64,000 nucleotides of DNA from CADEFQ01 sp050185195 (lineage in GTDB: Bacteria; Pseudomonadota; Gammaproteobacteria; Steroidobacterales; Steroidobacteraceae), in contig JBFWZQ010000003.1 of NCBI GenBank assembly GCA_050185195.1, positions 247,221 to 311,220 on the forward strand. Reading direction: 5' to 3'. Within the stretch, counting starts at the first letter, position 1. The number at the start of each line of letters is the position of its first letter. This document shows positions 16,718-26,416 of the stretch, piece after piece. The notes below the pieces were generated by a model, which did not search any database, was not told the DNA's origin, and saw nothing but the letters and a program-made list of their open reading frames with translations. A program made the position numbers and the translations under genes.

Positions 16718-18535
16718 CTACGCGCCCAGCCGCCCGATCACGAGGTCAGCCGCCTCCTCCGCGCTCACCGCGGCCGTGTCGATGCGCAGTTCGGGATGCT
16801 CGGGCACCTCATAGGGCGAGTCGATGCCGGTGAAGTTGGCGAGCTCGCCGCGCCGCGCCTTGGCATAGAGGCCCTTCGGATCGCGCCGTTCGGCTGCTGC
16901 GAGCGCCGTGTCGACGAACACTTCGATGAACTCGCCCACCGGGAACAGCTCGCGCGCCATGCGCCGCTCGGAGCGAAACGGCGAGATGAAGGACACGAGC
17001 ACGATCAGGCCCGCATCGGTCATCAGCTTCGCGACTTCCGCCACGCGCCGGATGTTCTCGACGCGATCGGCATCGCGAAACCCGAGGTCGCGATTCAGGC
17101 CGTGCCGCACGTTGTCGCCGTCGAGGAGATAGGTGTGGCGGCCGAGCGCGTGCAGCTTGCGCTCGACGAGGTTCGCGATGGTCGACTTGCCGGCGCCGGA
17201 AAGGCCGGTGAACCACAGCACGCGCGGCCGCTGCGCCTTCTGCTCGGCGCGCTGGCGCTTGTCGACGTCGAGGAACTGCCAGTGCACGTTCTGCGAACGG
17301 CGCAGCGCAAAATGCAGCGTGCCCGCGCCGACCGTGTCGTTCGTGAACCGGTCGATGAGCACGAGGCTGCCCGTGGCGCGGTTTTCGGAGTACGGGTCGA
17401 AGGCGACCGGCTCGCCGAAGGCCAGCGTGGCGACGCCGATGTCGTTGAGCTCGAGCGTGCGTGCGGCCAGGTGCCCGAGCGTCGCGACGTCGATCCGGTG
17501 CTTGAGGTCGGTGACCGTGCAGCTCACGGTGCGGGTCCCGATCCGCGCGAGGTAGGCGCGGCCCGGCAACATCGGCGCGGCATGCATCCAGACGAGGGTC
17601 GCCTCGGCCTGGTCGGCCACCGCGGGGCGATCGGTGGCGCCGCAGAACAGGTCGCCGCGACTCACGTCGATCTCGTTCGCGAGCGTGAGCGTGACGGCCT
17701 GCCCCGCCACCGCGACCTGGAGGTCGCCGTCGTGCGTGACGATGCGTGCGACCCGGCTCTCGACCCCGGACGGCAACACGCAGACCGGGTCGCCCGGCCG
17801 CACGGTGCCGCTTTCGATCGTGCCCGCAAAGCCACGAAAGGCCGCGTTGGGACGGTTGACCCACTGCACGGGCAGGCGCAGCGGCAGGCCCTCGCGATCG
17901 TTCCCGACCGGCACCGTCTCGAGCCACTCGAGCAGCGACGGGCCGGCATACCAGGGCGCCGCGGGGCTGCGCGCCGCGACGTTGTCGCCCTGCAGGGCCG
18001 ACACCGGCACACAGGCGGGTTGCGCGAAACCGAGCGCCGCAAGGACCGCGCGGCCCTCCCGTTCGATGCGTTCGAAGGCCTCCTGCGACCAGCCGACGAT
18101 GTCCATCTTGTTGACGGCCAGCAATACGCGCCGCACGCCGACCAGCGCCATGAGGCAGGCATGGCGGCGCGTCTGGGTCGTCAGTCCGGTCTGCGCGTCG
18201 ACGAGCAACACCGCCGCATCGGCCGTCGTCGCGCCCGTCACCATGTTGCGCGTGTACTGCTCGTGGCCCGGGGTATCGGCCACGATGAACTTGCGCCGCG
18301 GCGTCGCGAAGTAGCGATACGCGACATCGATGGTGATCGCCTGTTCGCGCTCCGCCGCGAGCCCATCCACCAGCAGCGAGAAATCGAGCCCGCCCCCCTG
18401 CGTGCCGAGGCGTTTCGATTCGGCCTCGAGCGTGGCGAGCTGGTCGTCGGGCAGGGCGCGGGCGTCGTACAGCAGGCGCCCGATCAACGTGCTCTTGCCG
18501 TCGTCGACGCTGCCGCAGGTGATGAAGCGCAGCAT
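16718..18535 (-). CDS. cysNC: CysNC: sulfate adenylyltransferase GTPase subunit fused to APS kinase
   Basis: 605 residues, a natural fusion. The CysN part has the GTPase motifs GSVDDGKS (8-15), DTPGH (87-91) and NKMD (142-145) and EF-Tu-like barrel domains to about 425. The CysC part has a P-loop GLSGAGKS at 444-451 and the conserved DGDNVRHGLN and DPKGLY segments. With CysD it makes APS from sulfate and ATP driven by GTP, and the kinase domain makes PAPS. The ATG shares one base with the cysD stop (TGATG). Confidence 0.97.
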   Translation of the reverse strand: MLRFITCGSVDDGKSTLIGRLLYDARALPDDQLATLEAESKRLGTQGGGLDFSLLVDGLAAEREQAITIDVAYRYFATPRRKFIVADTPGHEQYTRNMVTGATTADAAVLLVDAQTGLTTQTRRHACLMALVGVRRVLLAVNKMDIVGWSQEAFERIEREGRAVLAALGFAQPACVPVSALQGDNVAARSPAAPWYAGPSLLEWLETVPVGNDREGLPLRLPVQWVNRPNAAFRGFAGTIESGTVRPGDPVCVLPSGVESRVARIVTHDGDLQVAVAGQAVTLTLANEIDVSRGDLFCGATDRPAVADQAEATLVWMHAAPMLPGRAYLARIGTRTVSCTVTDLKHRIDVATLGHLAARTLELNDIGVATLAFGEPVAFDPYSENRATGSLVLIDRFTNDTVGAGTLHFALRRSQNVHWQFLDVDKRQRAEQKAQRPRVLWFTGLSGAGKSTIANLVERKLHALGRHTYLLDGDNVRHGLNRDLGFRDADRVENIRRVAEVAKLMTDAGLIVLVSFISPFRSERRMARELFPVGEFIEVFVDTALAAAERRDPKGLYAKARRGELANFTGIDSPYEVPEHPELRIDTAAVSAEEAADLVIGRLGA

Positions 18536-19446
18536 CAGAAATAGCCTTCCCGCTTCTTGCGCTCCATCGAGGCGGCGCCGTCGTGGTCGATCAGGCGCCC
18601 GCGCCGCTCCGACTGGTTCGTCGAGCGCATCTCGCGCACGATGTCGGCCACGCTCGCGGCCCCGCTCTCGATCGCCGCGGTGAGCGGATAACAGCCGAGC
18701 GTGCGAAAGCGCACGCGTTGCAGCCGCGGCCGCTCGCCGGCGGCCAGCGGCAGGCGATCGTCGTCCACCATGATCAGCTGCCCGCCCCGTTCGACGACCG
18801 GGCGCTCGGCCGCGAAGTACAGCGGCACGACCGCGATGCGCTCGCGCTCGATGTATAACCAGACGTCGAGCTCGGTCCAGTTCGAGAGCGGGAAGACGCG
18901 CAGGCTCTCGCCAGGGCCGTGGCGGGCGTTGTAGAGGTTCCACAGTTCCGGGCGCTGGCGCTTCGGGTCCCAGCGATGCCCGGCCGCGCGCAGCGAGAAG
19001 ATGCGCTCCTTGGCACGCGATTTCTCCTCGTCGCGCCGCGCGCCGCCGATGGCCGCGTCGAAGCCGTGCGCATCGAGCGCCTGGCGCAGGGCCTGGGTCT
19101 TCATCACGTCGGTGTAGGCACCGGCCCCGTGGCTGAACGGCCCGATCCCCTGGCGCAAGCCTTCGGCGTTCGTGTGCACGAGCAGTTCGAGGCCGAGCCG
19201 GCGCGCGGTCGCGTCGCGAAACGCGATCATCTCGCGGAACTTCCAGGTCGTGTCGATGTGCAACAGCGGCCACGGCGGGCGGGCGGGATGGAAGGCCTTG
19301 ACGGCGAGGTGCAACAGCACCGAGCTGTCCTTGCCGATCGAATAGAGCAGCACCGGCCGGGCGCATTCGGCGGCCACTTCCCGCAGGATATGGATGCTCT
19401 CGGCCTCCAGCCGATCGAGGTGCGCGAGGCGCGGCGGCGCGGACAT
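18535..19446 (-). CDS. cysD: Sulfate adenylyltransferase subunit 2
   Basis: 303 residues, the family length. The PP-loop ATP pyrophosphatase motif LLYSIGKDSSVLLHL (33-47) is followed by the conserved HIDTTWKFREM segment and the C-terminal EMRSTNQSERRGR and ERKKREGYF. It is the catalytic partner of CysN in forming adenosine 5'-phosphosulfate. It is the first gene of the operon, divergent from the CysB-like regulator with only 43 bp between the start codons. Confidence 0.97.
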   Translation of the reverse strand: MSAPPRLAHLDRLEAESIHILREVAAECARPVLLYSIGKDSSVLLHLAVKAFHPARPPWPLLHIDTTWKFREMIAFRDATARRLGLELLVHTNAEGLRQGIGPFSHGAGAYTDVMKTQALRQALDAHGFDAAIGGARRDEEKSRAKERIFSLRAAGHRWDPKRQRPELWNLYNARHGPGESLRVFPLSNWTELDVWLYIERERIAVVPLYFAAERPVVERGGQLIMVDDDRLPLAAGERPRLQRVRFRTLGCYPLTAAIESGAASVADIVREMRSTNQSERRGRLIDHDGAASMERKKREGYF

Positions 19447-19455
19447 CCGGGCAGA

Positions 19456-19483
19456 TTACCATCGCGTGCGCTTCGCATAGAAT
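19456..19483 (+). promoter_or_regulatory. Promoter of the CysB-like regulator gene
   Basis: TTACCA (19456-19461), 16-bp spacer, TAGAAT (19478-19483), ending 6 bp before the ATG. It fills the 43-bp gap shared with cysD, so binding of the regulator here could affect both directions. Confidence 0.45.
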
Positions 19484-19489
19484 TCCGCC

Positions 19490-20464
19490 ATGAAGCTGCA
19501 CCAGCTGCGCTACCTCGTCGCGGTCGTCGAGAACGGGCTCAACATCACCGCGGCGGCCCAGCGCCTGCACACTTCCCAGCCCGGCGTCAGCAAGCAGCTG
19601 AAGCTGCTCGAGGACGAGCTCGGTTTCCAGGTCTTCATGCGCGAGGGCCGTGCGCTGACGCGGCTCACGCCGACCGGCGCGCAGCTCGTCGAGCGTGCGC
19701 AACGCATCCTCGGCGAGATCAAGTCGATCAAGCGCCTGTCGGAAGACCAGCGCAACGAGGCGGGCGGCTCGCTGTCGATCGGCACGACGCACACGCAGGC
19801 GCGCTACGTGCTGCCCGAGGTGATCCGCGCGTTCCGCCAGCGCTACCCGGACGTGCAACTGCACCTGCACCAGGGCACCTCCGAGCAGATCGCGACGCTG
19901 ATGGAGCGCGACCAGATCGACTTCGCGATCGCGACCGGCTCGCATGAGCTCTTTCCCGACACGACGCTGCTGCCCCTCTATCGCTGGCACCGCACCGTGG
20001 CGGTGCCGAAGGGACACCCGCTCACGCGCGAGAAGCGGTTGTCGCTGAAGGCGCTCGCGTCCTACCCGATCGTCACCTACTCGTTCAGCTTCGCGGGCCC
20101 GTCCTCGCTGGACCAGGTCTTCGCCGCGGCGGGCCTCACCCCGAACGTCGCGCTGACCGCGAGGGATGCGGACGTCATCAAGACCTACGTGCGCCTCGGG
20201 CTGGGGGTCGGCATCGTCGCGACCGTCGCGATCGAACCGGACGCCGACAGCGACCTCGTCGCGCTCGATGCCTCGCACATCTTCCCGACCCACACCACCT
20301 GGGTGGGATTCCGGCGCGGCATGCTGCTGCGCAAGTACATGTACGAGTTCCTGCAGGCGCTGGGCGACCACCTCGACCGGCGCAGCGTCGATCGCGCGCG
20401 CGAGCTGCCGACGCCGGGCGAGATCGAGCGCCACTTCGCCGCCGTCGAGCTGCCCGTGCGCTGA
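19490..20464 (+). CDS. cysB: CysB-like LysR-family transcriptional regulator
   Basis: 324 residues, the length of CysB/Cbl. The N-terminal helix-turn-helix is MKLHQLRYLVAVVENGLNIT...TSQPGVSKQLKLLE, which matches CysB more than generic LysR proteins. The effector domain begins near residue 90 (LSIGTTHTQARYVLP, including the Thr residues that bind sulfate or acetylserine in CysB). It should activate sulfate assimilation genes under sulfur limitation; its divergent position to cysD-cysNC supports this. Confidence 0.93.
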   Translation: MKLHQLRYLVAVVENGLNITAAAQRLHTSQPGVSKQLKLLEDELGFQVFMREGRALTRLTPTGAQLVERAQRILGEIKSIKRLSEDQRNEAGGSLSIGTTHTQARYVLPEVIRAFRQRYPDVQLHLHQGTSEQIATLMERDQIDFAIATGSHELFPDTTLLPLYRWHRTVAVPKGHPLTREKRLSLKALASYPIVTYSFSFAGPSSLDQVFAAAGLTPNVALTARDADVIKTYVRLGLGVGIVATVAIEPDADSDLVALDASHIFPTHTTWVGFRRGMLLRKYMYEFLQALGDHLDRRSVDRARELPTPGEIERHFAAVELPVR

Positions 20465-20522
20465 CGCACCCAGCGGGCACGCCAGCCGCCACGGGCTGGC
20501 GCGGCGCCGGCACTGGCCATAT

Positions 20523-20539
20523 AATAAGCACCGCTTATT
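20523..20539. promoter_or_regulatory. MarR operator overlapping the -10 box
   Basis: AATAAGC-ACC-GCTTATT is a perfect inverted repeat with 7-bp arms. It overlaps TATAAT at 20520-20525, the likely -10 box of the marR-emrAB operon, and lies 16 bp before the marR ATG. This is the normal placement for autorepression by a MarR protein. Confidence 0.75.
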
Positions 20540-20555
20540 GATTTCAGTACTTACC

Positions 20556-20990
20556 ATGAAGGCCCCCGAGGACTCGATCGGCTTCCTGCTGAGCGACGCG
20601 GTGCGACTGATGCGCGCCGAGTTCAACCGCCGCGTGCAACGGCACGGCATCACGCTCGCCCAGGCGAAGACCCTGCGCCGCCTCGCGCAGCAGCCGGGGC
20701 TGCGCCAGGTGGAGCTCGCCGAACTGCTCGAGATCGCGCCGATGACCCTCGTGCGCCTGCTCGACCAGCTGGCGAAGGCGGGCCACGTGGAGCGCCGGCC
20801 GGACCCGGGCGATCGCCGCGCATTTCGCCTCTACGTCACGCCCGCGGCGAGACCGGTGCTGGCCGTCATCGGCCGCACGGTGCGGGACGTGCGCGCCCTG
20901 GCCCTGCGCGGCCTTGCGCGCAACGAGCGCGAGGCGCTCCTCAAGGGCCTGCGCACGATCAAGCGGAACATCGCGCAGGCCACGCCATGA
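20556..20990 (+). CDS. MarR-family transcriptional repressor of the efflux operon
   Basis: 144 residues, one winged helix-turn-helix domain: QAKTLRRLAQQPGLRQVELAELL, then TLVRLLDQLAKAGHVERRPDPGDRRAFRLYVT, the MarR recognition helix and beta wing with the DxR motif. It starts a three-gene operon with the efflux genes and overlaps the next start by 4 bp. The perfect palindrome before it is its probable operator; drugs or phenolic ligands would relieve repression. Confidence 0.93.
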   Translation: MKAPEDSIGFLLSDAVRLMRAEFNRRVQRHGITLAQAKTLRRLAQQPGLRQVELAELLEIAPMTLVRLLDQLAKAGHVERRPDPGDRRAFRLYVTPAARPVLAVIGRTVRDVRALALRGLARNEREALLKGLRTIKRNIAQATP

Positions 20991-21985
20991 CCCGCTGGCT
21001 GCGCCCGGCGCTGCTCTACGGCGTGCCACTGGCGGCCCTCGCGGTCGCGGGGGCGATCTGGATCGCCGGCGGTCGCTACGTCGACACCGACGATGCCTAC
21101 GTCAAGGCCGACAAGCTGCCGGTCAGCGTCGACGTCGCCGGCACGGTCCGTACGGTGCAAGTGAAGGAAAACCAGCCCGTCGCCCCCGGCGACCCGCTCT
21201 TCACGCTCGATCGCGCGCCCTACGAAGTGGCGCTCGCCAGGGCCACGGCCGACCTCGCCCGTGCGCGCACGAACGTCGCCGCCCTCAAGGCGAGCTACCG
21301 TGAACAACAGGCGCAGATCGCGCTTGCGCAGACCCGCGAGCAGTTTGCGGTGCGGGAGCAGCGCCGCCGGGCCGATCTTGCGGCCAAGGGGTACATCTCC
21401 GCGGTCAATCTCGACGATGCGCAGGAGCAGGTGGACGTCGCGCACCAGCAGGCAATCGCCCTCGAGCGCGAGCTGGCGCGCATCGGCGCGACGCTCGGCG
21501 GCAGTGTCGACCTGCCCGTCGAGCAGCATCCCGAGTACCTCGCCGCGGCGGCCGCGCTCGCGCAGGCGAAGCTCGACCTCGCGCGCACGACCGTCTACGC
21601 GCCCTTCGCCGGCGTCGTCACGAAGTTGCCCAAGGTAGGCACGTACCTCGCACCGGGCACCGCGGCTCTCGCGCTGGTCGGTGGCCAGCCGCCCTGGATC
21701 GAGGCGAACTTCACCGAGAAGGACCTGACGCACGTGCATCCCGGCCAGCCGGTGGACGTGCGCTTCGACATCTACCCCGGCCGGCACTGGCGCGCGATCG
21801 TCGACAGCATCAGCCCCGCGACCGGCGCCGAGTTCTCGGTGATCCCGCCGCAAAACGCGACGGGCAACTGGATCAAGATCACGCAACGCATCCCGGTGCG
21901 CATCGAGCTGCTGCCGGATGAGCGCGCCCCCCACCTGCGTGCCGGCCTGTCGGCCTGGGTGGAGATCGATACCGGCCGCCGGTGA
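20987..21985 (+). CDS. EmrA-like membrane fusion protein (HlyD family)
   Basis: 332 residues: a short cytoplasmic N-terminus, one membrane helix (about 9-28), a biotinyl-lipoyl-like half (TVQVKENQPVAPGDPLFTLD), a coiled-coil hairpin (about 90-180) and the second lipoyl half (TTVYAPFAGVVTKLPKVGTY). It links the inner membrane pump to an outer membrane channel in tripartite drug export. The ATG overlaps the marR stop (ATGA). No outer membrane factor gene is nearby. Confidence 0.92.
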   Translation: MTRWLRPALLYGVPLAALAVAGAIWIAGGRYVDTDDAYVKADKLPVSVDVAGTVRTVQVKENQPVAPGDPLFTLDRAPYEVALARATADLARARTNVAALKASYREQQAQIALAQTREQFAVREQRRRADLAAKGYISAVNLDDAQEQVDVAHQQAIALERELARIGATLGGSVDLPVEQHPEYLAAAAALAQAKLDLARTTVYAPFAGVVTKLPKVGTYLAPGTAALALVGGQPPWIEANFTEKDLTHVHPGQPVDVRFDIYPGRHWRAIVDSISPATGAEFSVIPPQNATGNWIKITQRIPVRIELLPDERAPHLRAGLSAWVEIDTGRR

Positions 21986-23496
21986 CCAGCCAGGCCCATC
22001 GCGTGTGGGTGACGGTCGCGGTCATGGTCGCGACCGTGATGCAGACGATCGACATGACGATCGCGAACGTGGCCCTGCCGCACATGCAGGGCGCGCTGTC
22101 GGCCTCGCTCGACCAGATCGCCTGGGTGCTCACGTCCTACATCGTCGCCGCGGCCATCTGCACGCCGCTGATCGGCTTCTGCACCGCGCGCTTTGGCCGC
22201 AAGCGCGTTTTCTCGACGGCCATCATCGGCTTCACGCTGGCCTCGGCGCTTTGCGGCGCGGCGCAGTCGCTCAATGAAATCGTCGCGGCACGCCTCGTCC
22301 AGGGCGTGTTCGGCGCCGCGCTCGTGCCGCTGTCGCAGGCCGTGATGCTCGACACCTGGCCGCGCGAGAAGCACACCTCGGCCATGGCCTGGTGGGGCGT
22401 CGGCGTGATCGTGGGCCCGATCCTCGGCCCGACGCTCGGCGGCTTCCTGACCGAGTACCACAGCTGGCGCTGGGTGTTCTACATCAACGCCCCCGTCGGG
22501 ATACTCGCCTGGATCGGCGTGACCGTGTTCCTGCCGGAGACCCCGATCGACCGCGAGCGCCGCTTCGACCTGTTCGGGTTCGGCCTGCTCGCGATCGGCA
22601 TCGGCGCGCTGCAACTCTGCCTCGACCGCGGCCAGACACTCGACTGGTTCGCCTCGCCCGAAATCCTCTTCGAGGCCCTGCTCGCGGGCGTGTGCTTCTA
22701 CATGTTCGTCACCCACATGCTGACGCACCCCGCGCCCTTCCTCGAGCCGGCGCTCTTTCGCGACCGCAACTTCATCGCCGGGTCGATGTTCGCGCTGGTG
22801 GTCGGCGTCGTGCTGCTCGCGGCCGTCACGCTGCTGCCGTCCTACCTGCAGATGCTGCTCGGTTATCCCGTGCGCGACGTCGGGGTGCTGCTGGCGTCAC
22901 GCGGCGTCGGCACGATGCTCGCGATGCTCACCGTCGGCCGGGTCGGCGATCGTGTGCACCCGCTGCAGCTGATGCTCCCGGGCGCCCTGCTCATGGCCGG
23001 GTCGTTCTACTGGATGACCCTCTTCAGCCTCGACACGACGCCGGCGATGGTGGTCGGCTCGGGCTTCGTGCAGGGCCTCGGCCTCGGCTTCATCTTCGTG
23101 CCGCTCACGACCGTGACCTTCTCGACCCTGTCGCCACGGCTGCGCAACGAGGGCACGGCGCTGTTCACGCTGATGCGCAACGTCGGCAGCAGCGTCGGTG
23201 TATCGCTGGTCACGAGCGTGCTGGCGCGCAACACGCAGGCCAACCACGCGGCCTTCGCGCAGTACGCCTCGCCGTTCAACGATGCGACGCGGCTGCCGGG
23301 CTATCCGGCCGAATGGGCCCTGCACTCGCCGGCGTCGATCGCGGCCCTGGAACACGAGATCACCCGCCAGGCGCAGCTGCTCGCCTACGTGCAGGACTTT
23401 CGCCTGATGCTGTGGTTGTGCGTGTTCACGATACCGCTGCTGCTCGTGTTCACGAAACGCGGGGGCGCCGCGCCAGCGCCGGCGCTCGTCGACTGA
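21982..23496 (+). CDS. EmrB/QacA-type multidrug efflux transporter (MFS DHA2)
   Basis: 504 residues from a GTG at 21982 that overlaps the preceding stop (GTGA). The 14-helix DHA2 pattern includes the antiporter motif A-like segment GFCTARFGRKRVF, D-x-T in QTIDMTIANVALP (motif D1) and GPILGPTLGGFL (motif C). It should exchange protons for hydrophobic drugs with the EmrA-like partner. A long periplasmic stretch with Asn/Ala/His near the C-terminus is usual for EmrB. Confidence 0.93.
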   Translation: MTSQAHRVWVTVAVMVATVMQTIDMTIANVALPHMQGALSASLDQIAWVLTSYIVAAAICTPLIGFCTARFGRKRVFSTAIIGFTLASALCGAAQSLNEIVAARLVQGVFGAALVPLSQAVMLDTWPREKHTSAMAWWGVGVIVGPILGPTLGGFLTEYHSWRWVFYINAPVGILAWIGVTVFLPETPIDRERRFDLFGFGLLAIGIGALQLCLDRGQTLDWFASPEILFEALLAGVCFYMFVTHMLTHPAPFLEPALFRDRNFIAGSMFALVVGVVLLAAVTLLPSYLQMLLGYPVRDVGVLLASRGVGTMLAMLTVGRVGDRVHPLQLMLPGALLMAGSFYWMTLFSLDTTPAMVVGSGFVQGLGLGFIFVPLTTVTFSTLSPRLRNEGTALFTLMRNVGSSVGVSLVTSVLARNTQANHAAFAQYASPFNDATRLPGYPAEWALHSPASIAALEHEITRQAQLLAYVQDFRLMLWLCVFTIPLLLVFTKRGGAAPAPALVD

Positions 23497-23550
23497 CCGC
23501 GTTATAGTGCGCGGCGGCCCACCCTCGGCAACGGGCCGCAGGGAGCCACC

Positions 23551-24531
23551 ATGGACGGCACGCCCCGCCTGAACGCCTCGCACCGCGCGCCGTGGCCCGC
23601 GGCGCTCGCCCTTTTCACGGCGGGCTGCACGGCCCTCGGACCCGCCCGGCCCACGGCGCCGCGAGAAGCACTGCGCGTACACGCCTGGACGCTGCCCGCC
23701 TGCCCCGCGTCCCCCTTGCAGCCCGCCGGCACCGTAGTGGCGCCGGCCATCGGCCTCGCGGCCGACCTGCTGCTCGACCGCATCGCATCGGCGCTCGCCT
23801 CGGCCGCGAGCGCCGATCGGGATGGCGTCGCGTGGTCGGGAGCCGATGCGCGATACCTCTACTTCGGCAGCGCGGCCCTGGGCGGGGTCGACGTCCCGCC
23901 GGCCGCCGCGCTCGCGGCCTGCGTCGTGGTCGCCCTGGCGGATCAGGCCGGCGCGCAACCGGCCGGCTGGTGCGCAGCGCACGAGGCCGCGCCAGCCGCC
24001 AGCCCGGCCTTCGACAAGACCTGCTCGCCCGAAGGCCGTCGGCTGCTCGCCGCCGCGGCCGGCGGCGTGCCGGACACTGGGCCAGCCGGCGTCACCGGAC
24101 TGCCGCGCATCTATGCCGAGATCCGCCTGCGCCCGTCGCGCGATGGTGCGGCCATCGCGCCTGAAGTGCTGAACCTGCACTATCCGGCGCCGCTGCAACC
24201 GCGCGCGGCGCGCACGCGCGACCTCGCGATCTCGCTGCAGCTACGCCTGCCCGAGCAGGCCCGGGGCGCCAACCTCTTCGTGCTGTTGCGTGACCTCACG
24301 CCGGCCAGGTCGCCATTCGATCCCGCAGGCTTCGCGCGGTCCGGTGCACTCTGGACGGCGGTGCCCGCTTACCACGGACGCGCCCCTGCGCCCGCCGATG
24401 CGGGCCAGGGCCTCATGCCCGTCAACATCCTCACGGAGATCCGCGAAACCGGCGACACCGATGCCTTCCTACAGGCCCTGGCGGCCGGTTTCGGCGATGT
24501 CCGCCCTGCGCTCACCAAGGCGTTAAAGTAG
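23551..24531 (+). CDS. Probable lipoprotein of unknown function
   Basis: 326 residues. After a 15-residue polar N-terminus comes a hydrophobic stretch ending in FTAGC, a usable lipobox with Cys29. The rest is Ala/Pro-rich with several cysteines (LPACPAS, AACVV, WCAAH, KTCS). I recognise no domain. A TATAGT box at 23503-23508 may be its -10. It sits 24 bp before the gamma-glutamyltransferase-like gene on the same strand and may be cotranscribed with it. Confidence 0.65.
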   Translation: MDGTPRLNASHRAPWPAALALFTAGCTALGPARPTAPREALRVHAWTLPACPASPLQPAGTVVAPAIGLAADLLLDRIASALASAASADRDGVAWSGADARYLYFGSAALGGVDVPPAAALAACVVVALADQAGAQPAGWCAAHEAAPAASPAFDKTCSPEGRRLLAAAAGGVPDTGPAGVTGLPRIYAEIRLRPSRDGAAIAPEVLNLHYPAPLQPRAARTRDLAISLQLRLPEQARGANLFVLLRDLTPARSPFDPAGFARSGALWTAVPAYHGRAPAPADAGQGLMPVNILTEIRETGDTDAFLQALAAGFGDVRPALTKALK

Positions 24532-24555
24532 CCCTCCCCGGTACCGGAGGTTTCC

Positions 24556-26415
24556 ATGCTACGACGCACCCTGCTCGGCTGCGCATCCGCGCTCGTCCTG
24601 TTCGCCCTCGTACCCGACTCGCAGGCGCGCACGCAGAAGCCCCCGCTGCACGGCCAGAACTGGGTCGCCATCACCGGCAAGCCGCTCGCCGCCACGGCGG
24701 GCGCGAAGATCTTCGAACGGGGCGGCAACGCCGTCGATGCGGCCTGCGCGATGGTGGCCGCCACGTCGACGATGTGGGACGTGCTGTCCTGGGGTGGCGA
24801 GACGCAGGCGCTCGTCTACAACCCGGACACCGGCAAGGTGATCGGCGTCAACGCGCTCGGGGTGGCACCGAGTGGCGCTACGGTGGAATTCTTCCGCAAG
24901 CGGGGCCTGCAATACCCGCCGGATTCCGGCCCGCTCGCGGCCGTCACGCCGGGCACGCCGGGGGGCATCATGGTGATGCTCGCGGAGTACGGCACGATGA
25001 GCCTCGCGGACGTGCTGGCGCCGGCCATCGCGCTGGCCGACGGCTATCCGATCGAAGCCGAGACGGCCGATCGCATCGAGGCCTCGAAGGCGCAGTTGAA
25101 GCAGTGGCCCGATTCGAAACGGGTGATGCTGCCTCACCCCGGCGAAGCCCGCGAGGCCCCGCACGCAGGCGAAATCTTCCGCCAGCCCGACCTGGCCGCG
25201 ACGCTGCGCAAGCTCGTGGCCGCCGAACGGGCCGCGCTCGACGCCGGCAAGGACCGCAAGGGCGCGATCCTCGCGGCGTACGATCGTTTCTATCGCGGCG
25301 ATATCGCGGCCGATCTCGTCGATGCGACACGCGCGGTGGGTGGCCTCTTCACCCGCAAGGACCTCGCCGACTGGCAGGTGAAGCTCGAAGAGCCGGTGCA
25401 CGTGAACTACAAGGGCATCGACGTCTACAAGCTGACGACCTGGGTGCAGGGCCCGGCGATGCTCCAGGCGCTCAATATCCTCGAGAACTTCGACCTCAGG
25501 GAGATGGGCTACAACAGCGCGCGCTACATCAACACGGTGTACCAGGCGATGAGCCTCGCGTTCGCCGATCGCGATTTCTATTACGGCGACCCGTACTTCC
25601 CGCCGGCCGAGCCCGTGCGGGGCCTGCTATCGAAGGACTATGCGCGCGAGCGTGCGAAGCTGATCCGCGCGGACCGCAACGACCCGGACATCCGGCCCGG
25701 CGACCCCTATCCCTTCCAGGGCGACCGCAACCCCTTCCTCGCAAGCCTCGCGAAGTGGCACACGGTGCCCTCGGCGCACGTGTCGGCACCGCCCACCGCG
25801 GCGCGCCTCGAGGCGCTGCAGCGCCAGTTCATGCGCGGCACCACCTCCGTGATCGCGGCCGACAAGGCCGGCTGGGTCGTTTCGGTGACACCGAGCGGCG
25901 GCTGGGTGCCTGCCGTGATCGCGGGCCGCACCGGCATCGGCCTGTCGCAGCGCATGCAGAGCTTCGTGCTCGACGCCGACGAGAATCCGTTCAACGTCCT
26001 CGCGCCGGGCAAGCGGCCGCGCGCCACGCTCACGCCGAGCCTCGCGATGAAGGACGGCAAACCGCTGATGGCCTTCGCGGTGCAGGGTGGCGATTCGCAG
26101 GACCAGAACCTGCTGCAGTTCTTCCTCAACATGGTCGAATTCGGCATGACCGTGCAGGAAGCGACCGAAGCGGCGAACGTGAACAGCTACCAGATGCGCG
26201 CCTCGTTCGGCGGCCACGAATCGCAGCCGGGACGCATCCTGCTCGCCGATGCCACCCCTCCCTGGGTGCGCGAGGAACTGCAGCGCATGGGCTACACGCT
26301 GCAGTTCGCCGAGCGCACCTCCGGGCCGATCAACGCCGTGTGGCTCGATCGCGAGCACGGCAGCCTCTGGGGCGGCTCGAGCAACCACGGCGAGGACTAC
26401 GGGATAGCGTGGTAG
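24556..26415 (+). CDS. Exported gamma-glutamyltransferase-family protein
   Basis: 619 residues with a signal peptide (about 1-24). The N-terminal part has the family pattern GAKIFERGGNAVDAACA and GLFTRKDLADWQV. The autoprocessing site should be the Thr in MRGTTSVIAADKAG (about residue 432); classical enzymes read TTHxSVVD, so the His is missing here. The GG box is represented by TPSLAMKDGK and GGDSQDQNLLQ. Relatives include cephalosporin acylases and GGT-like hydrolases, so it may cleave an amide or gamma-glutamyl bond in the periplasm; glutathione as substrate is not assured. Confidence 0.82.
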   Translation: MLRRTLLGCASALVLFALVPDSQARTQKPPLHGQNWVAITGKPLAATAGAKIFERGGNAVDAACAMVAATSTMWDVLSWGGETQALVYNPDTGKVIGVNALGVAPSGATVEFFRKRGLQYPPDSGPLAAVTPGTPGGIMVMLAEYGTMSLADVLAPAIALADGYPIEAETADRIEASKAQLKQWPDSKRVMLPHPGEAREAPHAGEIFRQPDLAATLRKLVAAERAALDAGKDRKGAILAAYDRFYRGDIAADLVDATRAVGGLFTRKDLADWQVKLEEPVHVNYKGIDVYKLTTWVQGPAMLQALNILENFDLREMGYNSARYINTVYQAMSLAFADRDFYYGDPYFPPAEPVRGLLSKDYARERAKLIRADRNDPDIRPGDPYPFQGDRNPFLASLAKWHTVPSAHVSAPPTAARLEALQRQFMRGTTSVIAADKAGWVVSVTPSGGWVPAVIAGRTGIGLSQRMQSFVLDADENPFNVLAPGKRPRATLTPSLAMKDGKPLMAFAVQGGDSQDQNLLQFFLNMVEFGMTVQEATEAANVNSYQMRASFGGHESQPGRILLADATPPWVREELQRMGYTLQFAERTSGPINAVWLDREHGSLWGGSSNHGEDYGIAW

Positions 26416-26416
26416 C

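Noticed and set aside
20481..20500. Hairpin after the CysB-like gene as a terminator
   Set aside because: GCCAGCC-N6-GGCTGGC forms a stem but has no T run, so it was not listed as a terminator.
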